This document shows, piece after piece, positions 44,199 to 53,516 of a stretch of DNA of 64,000 nt (position 1 is the stretch's first letter; each line of letters starts with the position of its first letter). The notes below the pieces were generated by a model that saw only the letters and a list, made by a program, of their open reading frames with translations, did not search any database and was not told where the DNA came from. The stretch is from Halodesulfovibrio aestuarii DSM 17919 = ATCC 29578 (GTDB lineage: Bacteria > Desulfobacterota > Desulfovibrionia > Desulfovibrionales > Desulfovibrionaceae). Both the position numbers and the translations under genes were made by a program. The DNA lies in the NCBI RefSeq assembly GCF_000384815.1, contig NZ_ARQF01000019.1:186001-250000 (forward strand), written 5' to 3'.

Positions 44199-46616
44199 AT
44201 GAAACTGTTTTGGAAACTTTCTCTTCCCCAAATAACACTGGTACCGATACTCGGTGTTATAAGTTACTACCTTATTAGCAACTGTTTTATAGCTATCGAA
44301 CAACAGAATTTAGATTATATTATTAACGATACATTTACTTCTATCGAAAAAAATATTGAGCAGGTAAGCATCACTGCACAAGAAGCTGCATCACTTTTTG
44401 CACATTCTCCAGAAGTCATCAGAGCTTACAAGATAGCTCACACAGGGGATATTGATGATGCGAACTCAGAAAAATCCCAGCAGGCTCGCGCAATGCTGCG
44501 AGAAGAACTTGCACCGCAGCTTAAAAGCTACAAAATGACTACCGGTCAAAAGTTAAAGCTCCACTTCCACCTTCCAAATGGCAGAAGTCTTGTCCGTCTC
44601 TGGCGTGCAAAACAAGCAAAAAAGAACGGCAAGTGGGTCGATATTTCAGATGATATTTCTTCATTCCGCCAAACAGTACTTGATGTAAACAGCACAGGCT
44701 CCCCAGTACATGGGATTGAGCTTGGACGCGGCGGATTTGTTATGCGTGGAATTGTTCCAGTCAGAGACAACAACGGTACAACACTTGGCTCTGCGGAAGT
44801 TCTTAAGAGCTTTTCTTCTGTCTTTACTATAGCAAAGCAAAAGAATATCCCCGTGATGCTCTTCATGGACAAAAAATTTCTCAACATAACAACACGCCTT
44901 AATGATTCTTCAAAATATCCTTCAGTCTACAACACAATCCTCGTAAACCCGACAGCAGAAAACCAGCCGCTTGTAAACATGGTTTCTGAACAATTTCTTA
45001 CCACAGCCTCACGTCAAAAGACGTCCATGTCCATGGGGAATTACACTCTTATCGGCTCTCCAATGCTTGACTACAAAGGGCAGCGCATCGGCACGCTTAT
45101 CGGTGCCATTGATTCTTCAGAAGCGCTCAGTCTCGCGAACAAGGCAAACATGTCACTGATAACCACACTTGCTGCTATCCTCCTGCTGCCACTTCTGGGC
45201 ATGATAGTTGTTCTCAAAAAATACATCACAACTCCACTAGGCAGCATCACAACAAAAATCCAGATGCTCGCAGAAGATAAAGCTGACCTTCAACAACGCA
45301 TAATCATTAATCAAAAAGATGAGGTTGGCGACCTTACCCTCTGGTTCAACAACCTAATGGAACGCCTCACAACCATGCTGAACGAAATGGAACAATTCAA
45401 AAACGTACTGAATACCGTTCCAGATCCAATTATAGCGGTTGATGATAATTTCAATTTACTGCTCGCCAACAAAGCAGTGGAAGACGCAGCAGGCACTGAC
45501 CAACAGGGGCTCATGTGTCTACGCTGTCATGATGTTTTCAATACCGAAGTTTGCTCGACATCCAACTGTCCTATTGAGCAGGCAAAACGTACACAAAAAC
45601 GGGTTGTAGCAGATATTATCAGCATACAGGGCAAAAACGGGCCTGAGTTCATTCAACCAGTCGCAGATATTTTGTATGATACTCAAGGAAATCGTGCTGG
45701 ATACGTTGAAATTGCCCGCAACGTTACTGACCTTGTTCTCTCTGAACGGAAAATCAACCAACAGCTTTCCAAAATTGAAATAGTTTACGAAGGCACAAAA
45801 GACGCTTCACACGCCCTGCTCGATTCCGTGGCATCGCTTGAAGCACAAATGACTGACGTTTCCGGTGCAATTGATTCACAGCAGATGCGCATTCGGGAAA
45901 CATCCACCGCTATGGAACAAATGAACGTTGCCGTTATCGAAGTCGCACGCGGTGCTTCGTTGGCTGCTCAGCAGGCAGAAGCCACTCGGACTCGTGCTGA
46001 ACAGGGTGCGGGCATTGTTTCAAACGCTATCGAATCTATTACAAGCCTGCATCAGCATGCCACCTCAATGAATACCGCTATGACCCAGCTGGGTACTCAA
46101 GCGGATGAAATTGGTACAGTTCTGAGTGTAATCTCAGATATTGCAGATCAGACTAACCTGCTTGCCTTAAATGCTGCAATCGAAGCCGCGCGTGCCGGGG
46201 AAGCAGGAAGGGGATTTGCCGTCGTTGCTGATGAAGTACGAAAACTTGCAGAAAAGACCATGCAGGCAACACAGGAAGTCAACACCGCCATTTCCGCAAT
46301 TCAGCAACATGCCGTCACATCAATGCAAACAACTCAGGATACTATGAAGCTTGTAGACACTGCTACATCTTTCGCAAACGAATCCGGCAATGCCCTTTCC
46401 GAAATTGTCGGTCTTGCAAATGAGTCTGCCAGTCAAATTGGAACCATTGCAACAGCTGCAGAAGAACAGTCCTCAACTTCTGAGCATGTTACCCGAGCAA
46501 TGGACGACATTAACATCCTTGTAGGAAGCGTTACAGCAGAAATGCAAGAGTCTGCTCAAAACGTTAAGGATCTATCAAGACTGGCTCAACAGCTGGATTC
46601 ACTATCCAGTCAGTAG
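44199..46616 (+). CDS. Methyl-accepting chemotaxis protein with dCache-like sensor and Cys-rich PAS
   Basis: 805 residues. TM1 ~10-30; a large periplasmic sensor (~32-310) of the double-Cache type; TM2 ~320-340; HAMP ~340-395; a PAS domain ~400-515 containing [13 protein letters not shown] (C440-x2-C443-H444) and SNCPIEQ; a signalling domain with the highly conserved hairpin tip [20 protein letters not shown]. It directs CheA/CheW motility signalling. The Cys pattern in the PAS is seen in other deltaproteobacterial PAS domains and could bind metal or Fe-S; CxxCH in the cytosol would not get haem c. GGAGG precedes ATG 44199. No other che gene is near. Confidence 0.92.
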   Translation: MKLFWKLSLPQITLVPILGVISYYLISNCFIAIEQQNLDYIINDTFTSIEKNIEQVSITAQEAASLFAHSPEVIRAYKIAHTGDIDDANSEKSQQARAMLREELAPQLKSYKMTTGQKLKLHFHLPNGRSLVRLWRAKQAKKNGKWVDISDDISSFRQTVLDVNSTGSPVHGIELGRGGFVMRGIVPVRDNNGTTLGSAEVLKSFSSVFTIAKQKNIPVMLFMDKKFLNITTRLNDSSKYPSVYNTILVNPTAENQPLVNMVSEQFLTTASRQKTSMSMGNYTLIGSPMLDYKGQRIGTLIGAIDSSEALSLANKANMSLITTLAAILLLPLLGMIVVLKKYITTPLGSITTKIQMLAEDKADLQQRIIINQKDEVGDLTLWFNNLMERLTTMLNEMEQFKNVLNTVPDPIIAVDDNFNLLLANKAVEDAAGTDQQGLMCLRCHDVFNTEVCSTSNCPIEQAKRTQKRVVADIISIQGKNGPEFIQPVADILYDTQGNRAGYVEIARNVTDLVLSERKINQQLSKIEIVYEGTKDASHALLDSVASLEAQMTDVSGAIDSQQMRIRETSTAMEQMNVAVIEVARGASLAAQQAEATRTRAEQGAGIVSNAIESITSLHQHATSMNTAMTQLGTQADEIGTVLSVISDIADQTNLLALNAAIEAARAGEAGRGFAVVADEVRKLAEKTMQATQEVNTAISAIQQHAVTSMQTTQDTMKLVDTATSFANESGNALSEIVGLANESASQIGTIATAAEEQSSTSEHVTRAMDDINILVGSVTAEMQESAQNVKDLSRLAQQLDSLSSQ

Positions 46617-46645
46617 CTCCCGAACTGCAAACGCAGTCACATTGA

Positions 46646-46678
46646 GAAGCCCCGCATAGTCTACTATGCGGGGCTTCG
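46646..46678 (+). terminator. Hairpin after the chemoreceptor gene
   Basis: GAAGCCCCGCATAGT-CT-ACTATGCGGGGCTTC, 15-bp stem with no T-run; terminator-like. Confidence 0.6.
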
Positions 46679-46749
46679 TGTATGTTAACACCCTGCGCGA
46701 CCTAAATTAGCCACTAGCCGCTTACATAAGGCAGGGTTCGGACACAGCC

Positions 46750-47127
46750 TTAATAAGGTTTTGTGCAGAGTATATATTCATTATAGTACTTGAATCCATA
46801 TGCAGTGTTTTGCAGGTCGGAACTCGTTGCATATTGTTTATGAGTCAGAACACGGCAGTTGCACGGCAATCTATGTCCATAACGCTTTACCATCATCCAC
46901 CTTCTGCACATTGGAACCGCCTGAGCTCTACAATATCCCGGAACCATTGGGCGGACAACAACAGCCCCGCAAGGGGCAACCCGGTACATACCGTAATCAA
47001 CCACCTGATATTCAACGGGAACATGCCTCCTCATTACTACAACTTTCTGGGCAAATGAGTACGTCACAGTTGAAAAAATCAATGCTGCAATTACAAATGC
47101 AATAGCAATAAGCTTTTCTTGTCGCAT
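46750..47127 (-). CDS. Small secreted Cys-containing protein
   Basis: 125 residues with a signal peptide (LIAIAFVIAALIFSTVTYSFA). The mature part is basic and has Cys in APCGAV, PGYCRAQ, VPMCRR, PCNCRV and ILCTKP (six in all), which could form disulphides in the periplasm. AGGAG before ATG 47127 supports it as real. I recognise no family. It has the same general build (signal peptide, short basic mature part, MRR/YQ repeats of bulky residues) as the protein encoded at 48259, on the other side of a 1.1-kb gap. Confidence 0.6.
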   Translation of the reverse strand: MRQEKLIAIAFVIAALIFSTVTYSFAQKVVVMRRHVPVEYQVVDYGMYRVAPCGAVVVRPMVPGYCRAQAVPMCRRWMMVKRYGHRLPCNCRVLTHKQYATSSDLQNTAYGFKYYNEYILCTKPY

Positions 47128-47605
47128 AATTTTCTCCTTTTATACCAACATTCCGAACTGTTGCAGCAGCTTAATACGATTATAGATAAAGGGACTTTCT
47201 ACAACGCTGCAAGTAACTAGTATTTTTAAATCTAGTAACCATTGCTACAACAAACAGAACGAACATGTCGCGCTCCACATAACAGTTTTCATCGCTATTG
47301 TAGCAAAGAGTCCAGCTTGCTCAATAGAATTTCGGCTGTTTTCTTCCCTGCAGTTAAAAGCTCATGAAATACTGACTCCTTTTGGCATTATATTTTTTTT
47401 TCAGTGTCGGAGTGCCCTCATCATTCACACAGAAATGAAAAATGCAACGTAACACCCTGTATTAAATAGAAAAATACAACAAAAAACATATTTATATCTA
47501 ACACAACATCCTAATTTATTTTTTGATTGTTTTCTTGGTTCACTGTTGCCTATTTTCCCAACCACGTTATTGCGTATCCCCCGCCATCCTATTTGCTAAG
47601 CAAAC

Positions 47606-47629
47606 AAAAAAAGCCCCCTCAGTGGGGGC
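47606..47629 (-). terminator. Orphan minus-strand terminator
   Basis: Minus strand GCCCCC-ACTGA-GGGGGC followed by seven T. No coding gene ends here. Confidence 0.75.
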
Positions 47630-47820
47630 ACCGTTGCAACTATGCCTGCACAATAACAGCCGACTATGCTTTTTCATAACTTCGAGAACGTGAATTTCGC
47701 TCCTTCCGCCACACGTGGGCTTATATCCACATTTTTCTGGATAAAAAAACTGTCGCTCTTTAGCCGGGTATTAGAAGGGATAAAAGTAAAGCTGTAAGAT
47801 CTACGTTATAATGAATCCAG
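47606..47820 (-). ncRNA. Possible small RNA ending at the orphan terminator
   Basis: On the minus strand TATCCA pairs with TGGATA and GCCCAC with GTGGC just upstream of the terminator. A TATAAC-like -10 is at about 47816-47821 but its -35 is weak, so the 5' end is a guess. No ORF with a good start fits. Confidence 0.3.
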
Positions 47821-48258
47821 CATATAACAACTATCGCTTATATACTTTGTATCTTTATACTCATCATAAAAACTTAATACTACGATAATATTACTTTTTT
47901 TATCACACTCCAAGATTATTCTAATACTTCTGTGCAGATCTTTTAGCATTTTATACAAAAAATACGAGCATATAAGATAAAAAGAAAAACCTACTACAGT
48001 GACCAGTTACAAGATCACATATATAGTAAATATTTCCTAAAAGTTACTTTCCCCATTGATAAAATTATATTCCAAGGTTGATTGAACGCCTTACTATGGT
48101 ACATTGACATAGTAGAAATCCACAAAAAAACAGTACGCAATGCACTATTACATTACATACTAAACAATTACTGCAATGATGATGCAGTAAAAATAGATGT
48201 TTTTAATGTTTTGTATACAGATTACATAGAGTTGCGTGCTGAACTAAGGAGATGAGAC

Positions 48259-48729
48259 ATGACAAGTAGAATTACCTTGCTCGCTTTTGCGCTCGTTTTG
48301 GTGACAGCTACTTTCGCAAGCGCAATGCCTACAACAACCGTCATTTGTCAAAAAACAACGACGGTTCAACCAATGATGATGGATTCAAAAACATCCTTCT
48401 TACACGCAATGCGTGGTACGGGATACCTCCCGCCAACCATGATGTTTACACATGTATATACCCCTCAGGGTGTGCGTGTAGTACAACTACCTCGTATGGG
48501 AATGCATCCGAGAATGTCAGGATGTTCAAAACTCAACATGCGTGCCCGCTATCAGCCGGCACCATATCAAGCCGTGTATACTCAAAAAGACGGCAGATTT
48601 GTCATGTACAGAGTACCTGCCAAAATGCGTACCGCACCGGTAATGACGCAGTTAGGCCCTAACATGCATCCTCAAATGATGAGTCCGCAACAAATGAGCC
48701 CAATGATTCGAGGCGTAATGATGCCATAA
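48259..48729 (+). CDS. Small secreted methionine-rich protein
   Basis: 156 residues with a signal peptide (LLAFALVLVTATFASA). The mature part is exceptionally Met-rich: VQPMMMDS, PPTMMF, PRMGMHPRM, NMHPQMMSPQQMSPM and VMMP, with several His and two Cys. Such Met/His clusters are known in copper- or silver-binding periplasmic proteins (CopC/PcoE/SilE types); metal binding is inferred, not shown by a family match. GGAG precedes ATG 48259 at 7 bp. Monocistronic with a terminator. Confidence 0.7.
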   Translation: MTSRITLLAFALVLVTATFASAMPTTTVICQKTTTVQPMMMDSKTSFLHAMRGTGYLPPTMMFTHVYTPQGVRVVQLPRMGMHPRMSGCSKLNMRARYQPAPYQAVYTQKDGRFVMYRVPAKMRTAPVMTQLGPNMHPQMMSPQQMSPMIRGVMMP

Positions 48730-48756
48730 CGTATTCGACAACATACCAGCAAAAAA

Positions 48757-48791
48757 GAAAGGGTTCCCTGCGCATGCAAGGAACCCTTTTT
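48757..48791. terminator. Bidirectional terminator, Met-rich gene and NhaC-like gene
   Basis: AAAGGGTTCC-CTGC-GCAT-GCA-GGAACCCTTTTT between convergent genes. Confidence 0.85.
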
Positions 48792-48817
48792 GTTATTTTT
48801 ATTACAGCTGACAGCTA

Positions 48818-50158
48818 TTAATCACGAGGCTTGCCAAGGTAAATGGCCATTGTGCCAGCAAAGGCAAGAATCAGACAGTACCAGTTGCTCACGGCGATAT
48901 CCACAGGAGATACCTTAGCAAGAGAACCGGCAAGCAGAACCTGCGCCGCGTATGGAACTAATCCCTGCACAACACAGGAGAAGATATCAAGCAAGCTTGC
49001 ACTGCGTTTAGCGGAAATACCGCTGCGCTTTGCAATTTCTTTTGCCATGCCACCAGAAAGGATAATTGCGACAGTGTTGTTCGCAATACATCCATCGGCA
49101 AGTGCAGCCAAAGCAGCAATACTAAATTCACCAGCTTTTTTGCTTTCTTCAGTTTTACTAAAACGCTTCGCAATACCACCAATCTTACGAACAAGCCATA
49201 TGAGGCCTCCGTTATGACGGATAAGCTCACCAAGGCCGCCCACAAGAATGGAAAGAACGAGAATTTCGTGCATCCCCACAAAGCCGCTGTAGATATCTTT
49301 ACTGAGTGTAAGCAGGGAGTAATCCGGCACAGAAACAAGCCCCACAGCACCCGCAAGAATGATACCTGTTGTAAGTACAATAAATACGTTCACGCCAGCC
49401 ACAGCTAATCCAAGAATGGCAAGATATGGAAGAACCTTAAAGAATTGCCACGTGCCAGCATCCGCAACAGCGCCAGTAGAACCGGAGATAGCGTAAAGAA
49501 TAATGGTCACGACCGCTGCGGGCAACGCAATCAGAAGGTTCATACGGAACTTATCACGCATATTACAGCCCTGAGTACGGGTAGCAGCAATAGTTGTGTC
49601 AGAAATCATAGAGAGGTTATCGCCAAACATCGCACCACCGACAACTGCACCCATAAGCAGAGCAATAGACATATCGGAATGTGCCGCAACACCGGCAGCA
49701 ATCGGACCGATAGCTGCGATGGTACCCATAGAAGTGCCCATTGCCGTAGCTACAAATGCGGCGATCACAAATAAGCCGGGCAGCACAAGAGAAGCAGGAA
49801 CTAAAGAAAGCCCCATGCTTACAGTTGCATCTACACCACCAACCGCTTTTGCTACAGCGGCAAAACCACCGGCAAGCAGGTAAATGACACACATGGTCAT
49901 AATGTTTACGTCACCAGCACCTTTAAGGAAGATAGTAATTTTTTCCTCAAAAGACTCTCTGCCCATCCACAATGCAACCATGATTCCAGGAATCACGGCT
50001 ACTGTTGCTGAAAGCTGGTAAAACGCCATAGATACGCCAGACATCATCAGAATAGAGCCTGTGCCGATAAAAAGCACCAGAAAAATTACAAGGGGGAGTA
50101 AGGCAACACCATTACCCTGCTGAGCCTCTGTTGTGTGCGTATTGTCTAACAAACTCAT
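48818..50158 (-). CDS. NhaC-family Na+/H+ (or amino-acid) antiporter
   Basis: 446 residues with about 12 hydrophobic segments. GTSMGTIAAIGPIAAG and GDNLSMISDTTIAAT are typical of the NhaC family (COG1757), which exchanges Na+ for H+ or organic ions; the close paralogues MleN and TyrP-like carriers show that substrate cannot be set from sequence. ATG 50158 is chosen because the hydrophobic family start follows it and AAGGAAA lies upstream; a farther start would add 29 residues of non-family sequence. Divergent from the glycine-riboswitch unit. Confidence 0.82.
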   Translation of the reverse strand: MSLLDNTHTTEAQQGNGVALLPLVIFLVLFIGTGSILMMSGVSMAFYQLSATVAVIPGIMVALWMGRESFEEKITIFLKGAGDVNIMTMCVIYLLAGGFAAVAKAVGGVDATVSMGLSLVPASLVLPGLFVIAAFVATAMGTSMGTIAAIGPIAAGVAAHSDMSIALLMGAVVGGAMFGDNLSMISDTTIAATRTQGCNMRDKFRMNLLIALPAAVVTIILYAISGSTGAVADAGTWQFFKVLPYLAILGLAVAGVNVFIVLTTGIILAGAVGLVSVPDYSLLTLSKDIYSGFVGMHEILVLSILVGGLGELIRHNGGLIWLVRKIGGIAKRFSKTEESKKAGEFSIAALAALADGCIANNTVAIILSGGMAKEIAKRSGISAKRSASLLDIFSCVVQGLVPYAAQVLLAGSLAKVSPVDIAVSNWYCLILAFAGTMAIYLGKPRD

Positions 50159-50504
50159 CTCTTCAATTTCCTTATTTCTACAACAATTTATCCATCTAAC
50201 GTCACCTGCCCTTACCGGAGCAAGCAACATTGGTTGTGCCTTCATTCATTACAATTAGAGCACTCTCGACAACTGATGAGCCAGTCTTAGACACACTTTG
50301 ATTTTCTGTCCACTTACAATATTGTCAAAAAAGACTTTTTTTGCATAGCAATATACTGTTTTTACACCTAATTCACTTAATTTGGATATAGTGAAATTAT
50401 TTTTTCGATTTATTTAGATTTCTTGAAATAGTGTACTCCCTCTGTTCCCACTTTTTTCTCCTTGCCAAATATTATTTGGTTATATAAACAGTTCCCCATA
50501 ATTT
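50159..50504. other. Divergent promoter region
   Basis: AT-rich, no gene. It must contain the promoters of the NhaC-like gene (-) and of the riboswitch transcript (+). Confidence 0.4.
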
Positions 50505-50673
50505 CGGATGACGGTTGCAGGAGAGTGTGTCGCAAGACACCGCCGAAGAAGTAAATCTTTCAGGCAAAAGGACTGCTTCCCGACGAGCCTCTGGAGAGAC
50601 TTCGCATGTTGCGGAGCACCGAAGGAGCAAACCTTGCTGTGCAGGGTGAAACTCTCAGGTACAAAGGACAGAG
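50505..50673 (+). promoter_or_regulatory. Tandem glycine riboswitch
   Basis: Two glycine aptamers in a row. The first (about 50506-50578) has GGTTGCAGGAGAGTG, CACCGCCGAAG, TCAGGCAAAAGGAC; the second (about 50586-50672) has CTCTGGAGAGAC, GCACCGAAGGAGCAA, CTCTCAGGTACAAAGGACAGAG. These are the conserved blocks of the glycine/gcvT motif. It lies 110 bp upstream of an AGCS symporter. An obvious expression-platform terminator is not visible, so control could be translational. Confidence 0.93.
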
Positions 50674-50782
50674 TTGTGTAGTAGCACAGGCATACTCAAT
50701 GCGTGTGGTCATGCATATCCAATCGCTTCCGCTCAGAGACTCATCTCATCCATCCTGATTAATTCATTTTTTAGGAGACGAG

Positions 50783-52174
50783 ATGCAAAACATCACAGAA
50801 CTGCTCAACACAATGGATTCCCTGGTATGGGGACCACCGCTTCTTATTCTGCTCGTAGGAACTGGACTTTTTCTTACCTTTCGCCTCGGCGCACTACAGG
50901 TTGTCCACCTACCAAAAGCATTAAAACTCGTTTTTTCCCCTTCTTCGCGTAAAACATCCAGCAACACTGGAGACGTTTCTCCATTTGCTGCATTATGCAC
51001 GGCTCTTTCCGCTACCATCGGTACTGGTAACATTGTCGGTGTAGCCACTGCGATCACTGCAGGCGGCCCGGGAGCACTTTTCTGGATGTGGGTTGCTGCA
51101 TTCTTCGGCATGGCAACCAAATATGCAGAAGCGCTGCTTGCCATTAAATACCGCGTCATAGATGAAAACGGCCAGATGGCCGGCGGTCCTATGTACTACC
51201 TTGAACGCGGCTTAAATAACAAACTGCTCGCACAAATGTTTGCACTCTTCGGCATTGGTGTTGCATTTTTCGGCATCGGAACCTTTGCACAGGTAAACGC
51301 CATTGCAGATGCTGCAATGCTTACCTTTGATGCACCAGTCTGGGTTACAGCAACAATACTTACCATCCTTGTTACTATCGTCACTCTCGGTGGAATTCGT
51401 TCTATCGCTGCTGTAGCCAGTCGAGTTGTTCCATTCATGGCCGTACTCTACATAATTACATCCATCTCAGTAATTTTGCTGAACCTTTCCGAAATTCCTG
51501 CTGTAATCAGTCTTATTATCGACAGCGCATTCAACCCGGCCGCGGCATTCGGTGGTGCAACAGGTATTACCGTACTCATGGTAATGCGCAATGGTGTTGC
51601 CCGCGGTGTATTCTCGAACGAATCCGGTCTCGGTTCAGCGCCTATCGCAGCAGCGGCAGCACAGACTGACTCCTGCGTACGTCAGGGACTTATCGCCATG
51701 ACAGGTACATTCTTCGACACCATCATCGTATGCACTATGACAGGTATTGTTATCGTTCTTACAGGCGCATGGAACACTCCAGGGCTTGCAGGTGCAGCCA
51801 TGACTAACTCTGCATTTGCAATGGGTCTAAACAGCGACGTTGGTAAATACGCTGTTACCATCGGCCTCATGTTCTTTGCATTTACCACCATCATCGGCTG
51901 GAACTACTACGGCGAACGTTGCACTGCGTACCTCTTCGGCGTTAAAGCTATCAAGCCGTACCGCTTTATCTACATTGCGCTTATTGCTTGCGGTGCTTTC
52001 CTCAAGCTCGAACTCATCTGGGTTCTTGCAGATATCGTGAATGGCCTTATGGCTATCCCGAACCTTATCGGTTTGCTCGGTCTGTCCGGCGTAGTAGTCA
52101 ATGAAACCCGTGAATTCTTTGCAAAAGAAAACGCTCAGAAAGCAACAGCCGGTGCTGTTCTTACCGAAATGTAA
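50783..52174 (+). CDS. Alanine/glycine:cation symporter (AGCS family)
   Basis: 463 residues, about 11 TM segments. GTGNIVGVATAITAGGPGALFWMW and NGVARGVFSNESGLGSAPIAAA are AGCS signatures. It imports alanine or glycine with Na+. The tandem glycine riboswitch in its leader points to glycine as the physiological substrate, or to export/import being tuned to glycine level. GGAG before ATG 50783. Monocistronic; a terminator follows. Confidence 0.92.
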   Translation: MQNITELLNTMDSLVWGPPLLILLVGTGLFLTFRLGALQVVHLPKALKLVFSPSSRKTSSNTGDVSPFAALCTALSATIGTGNIVGVATAITAGGPGALFWMWVAAFFGMATKYAEALLAIKYRVIDENGQMAGGPMYYLERGLNNKLLAQMFALFGIGVAFFGIGTFAQVNAIADAAMLTFDAPVWVTATILTILVTIVTLGGIRSIAAVASRVVPFMAVLYIITSISVILLNLSEIPAVISLIIDSAFNPAAAFGGATGITVLMVMRNGVARGVFSNESGLGSAPIAAAAAQTDSCVRQGLIAMTGTFFDTIIVCTMTGIVIVLTGAWNTPGLAGAAMTNSAFAMGLNSDVGKYAVTIGLMFFAFTTIIGWNYYGERCTAYLFGVKAIKPYRFIYIALIACGAFLKLELIWVLADIVNGLMAIPNLIGLLGLSGVVVNETREFFAKENAQKATAGAVLTEM

Positions 52175-52288
52175 TTACAACTTTTTTGAGACAGCACCTC
52201 ATACAGTTAGCACTGGTCTATCGTTCTCTACTCTTTTACTTTCCTGTTAGACTAGCAGTTTCATCCCAGATGCTGTTCTCAAAAATAC

Positions 52289-52330
52289 GACAGGGATGCA
52301 TTCGCATAAGCGAGTGCATCCCTGTTTTTG
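52289..52330 (+). terminator. Terminator of the AGCS symporter gene
   Basis: ACAGGGATGCA-TTCGC-ATAA-GCGA-G-TGCATCCCTGTTTTT, a long stem with one mismatch. Confidence 0.85.
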
Positions 52331-52399
52331 TCTTCGTCGACTCTCTGACCGAAAAAGGCTCTGCCCTACCCCCGTTAGGGGACGCCCCTTGACCGCGAA

Positions 52400-52636
52400 T
52401 TAATACACCTGCTGTTCTTTGGAAATAATAGGCCGCTCCCACACACAATTCATAAGTGCTTTTTTGAAAAAACGGCTACGGGGAACGTAATCTTCAAAAT
52501 GCTCACAGGTAAGATCGAATACTTTACGCATGTGTGCATCATCAAACCGATCACCGTACTTTTCAACCATAGCCGCCCGCACTTCTTTCCACAGATCAGA
52601 ATCTGTTTTATCAGGCCAAATTTTTTCTTCAGACAT
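52400..52636 (-). CDS. Conserved-looking small protein, unknown
   Basis: 78 residues, acidic N-terminal half and basic C-terminal half, no TM: DLWKEVRAAMVEKYGDRFDDAHMRKVFDLTCEHFEDYVPRSRFFKKALMNC is rich in alternating aromatic and charged helices. GGAGGGG before ATG 52636 supports translation. It follows the methyltransferase gene by 23 bp on the same strand and is probably its operon partner. No family recognised. Confidence 0.6.
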   Translation of the reverse strand: MSEEKIWPDKTDSDLWKEVRAAMVEKYGDRFDDAHMRKVFDLTCEHFEDYVPRSRFFKKALMNCVWERPIISKEQQVY

Positions 52637-52659
52637 ATCCAGCCCCTCCTATATAAATT

Positions 52660-53253
52660 TTAAAGCTTCTCGATAACGAGTAAGTGTTCTTTGTTTAATT
52701 CTTTATTCGGAAAATCATATCGTCCCACACGGAAATCTTTCCACGATAACGTCGCCGCCCACGCCTGAATCTCATCACCTTCGGCGCTGCCGCCTTCATG
52801 CCCTGTATATATATGTACTGTGACCACACCGTTTGCCGCCAACATAGGGAGCAACGCCTGCAGAGAAGCAATCGTCGTATGGGCACGGGTAATGACAGCA
52901 TGGTCACTCCCCGGAAGGTAGCCCAAGTTGTACATAGCGCCTGCAACGACGGTTTCTTCCGGAAGTCTTTCCGCTACCTTTTCGTGTCCATCGTGGAACA
53001 GCGTAACGCGCTCTGCCATCGATGCACTTTCAAGCCGTTCCTGAGCATTCGCAAGTCCAGACGCCTGCACGTCGAAACCGTACACGTGACCTTTTTCACC
53101 GACAAGTTCCGCAAGAAACAATGTATCGTGACCATTACCAACAGTTCCGTCGACAGCCACAGCTACGGTTTCCGTGTCGTTCCAGCTTGCAGCAACCTGC
53201 TGCCAAATTAATTTTGTAAACTGTAATATAGAAGGAATGTGCCTAGGCCGCAT
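52660..53253 (-). CDS. Class I SAM methyltransferase, MnmM/YtqB type
   Basis: 197 residues. Motif I VDGTVGNGHDTLFLAELVG, motif II VYGFDVQASG and MYNLGYLPGSDH match the YtqB/MnmM group, which methylates nm5s2U34 in tRNA in Bacillus. Function here is inferred by that likeness. ATG 53253 has AGGAG five bases upstream; an upstream TTG is disfavoured. Confidence 0.75.
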   Translation of the reverse strand: MRPRHIPSILQFTKLIWQQVAASWNDTETVAVAVDGTVGNGHDTLFLAELVGEKGHVYGFDVQASGLANAQERLESASMAERVTLFHDGHEKVAERLPEETVVAGAMYNLGYLPGSDHAVITRAHTTIASLQALLPMLAANGVVTVHIYTGHEGGSAEGDEIQAWAATLSWKDFRVGRYDFPNKELNKEHLLVIEKL

Positions 53254-53387
53254 AGTTTCTCCTGCGTGCTGCAATCGAGCTAATCTTTTCCTGTAAATTA
53301 TCTCCTCAAACTACGTGAACTTAAAAATAATCACAATATAGCCATCCGGCTGCTCAAAAAAAGTACACACTTTAAAATATGTGCTCT

Positions 53388-53438
53388 TTGTGCAAAAACT
53401 GCAACTTGTGCACACCACTTATTGCACAAGTTGCACAA
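53388..53438 (+). promoter_or_regulatory. Upstream activator palindrome for a sigma-54 promoter
   Basis: TGCAACTTGTGCA (53400-53412) and TGCACAAGTTGCA (53423-53435) are a perfect 13-bp inverted repeat with a 10-bp spacer. The half-site TTGTGCA also occurs at 53388-53394 and its complement TGCACAA at 53432-53438. It ends 53 bp before the -24 element, a usual distance for an enhancer-binding protein. Confidence 0.6.
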
Positions 53439-53490
53439 TCAATGAATTACAAAAAGAGTACAATCAATTGATTTTACACACTTATTTTTT

Positions 53491-53506
53491 TGGCACACTC
53501 CATGCT
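53491..53506 (+). promoter_or_regulatory. Sigma-54 promoter
   Basis: TGGCACACTCCATGCT has GG and GC at the -24/-12 spacing of the consensus TGGCAC-N5-TTGCW (14 of the key positions fit except the first T). Start expected near 53517. Confidence 0.65.
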
Positions 53507-53516
53507 ATAAAGAAAA

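Larger units (their letters stand above)
47128..48258. other. 1.1-kb AT-rich intergenic region
   Basis: No coding gene is supported on either strand. It contains one clear minus-strand terminator at 47606-47629 with no gene before it, and a candidate RNA upstream of that. The rest holds AT-rich sequence and probably the promoters of the two divergent secreted-protein genes. Confidence 0.5.

Noticed and set aside
45516-45530. CLRCH in the chemoreceptor as a c-type haem site
   Set aside because: The PAS domain follows HAMP and is cytosolic, where haem c is not attached; a metal or Fe-S role is more likely.
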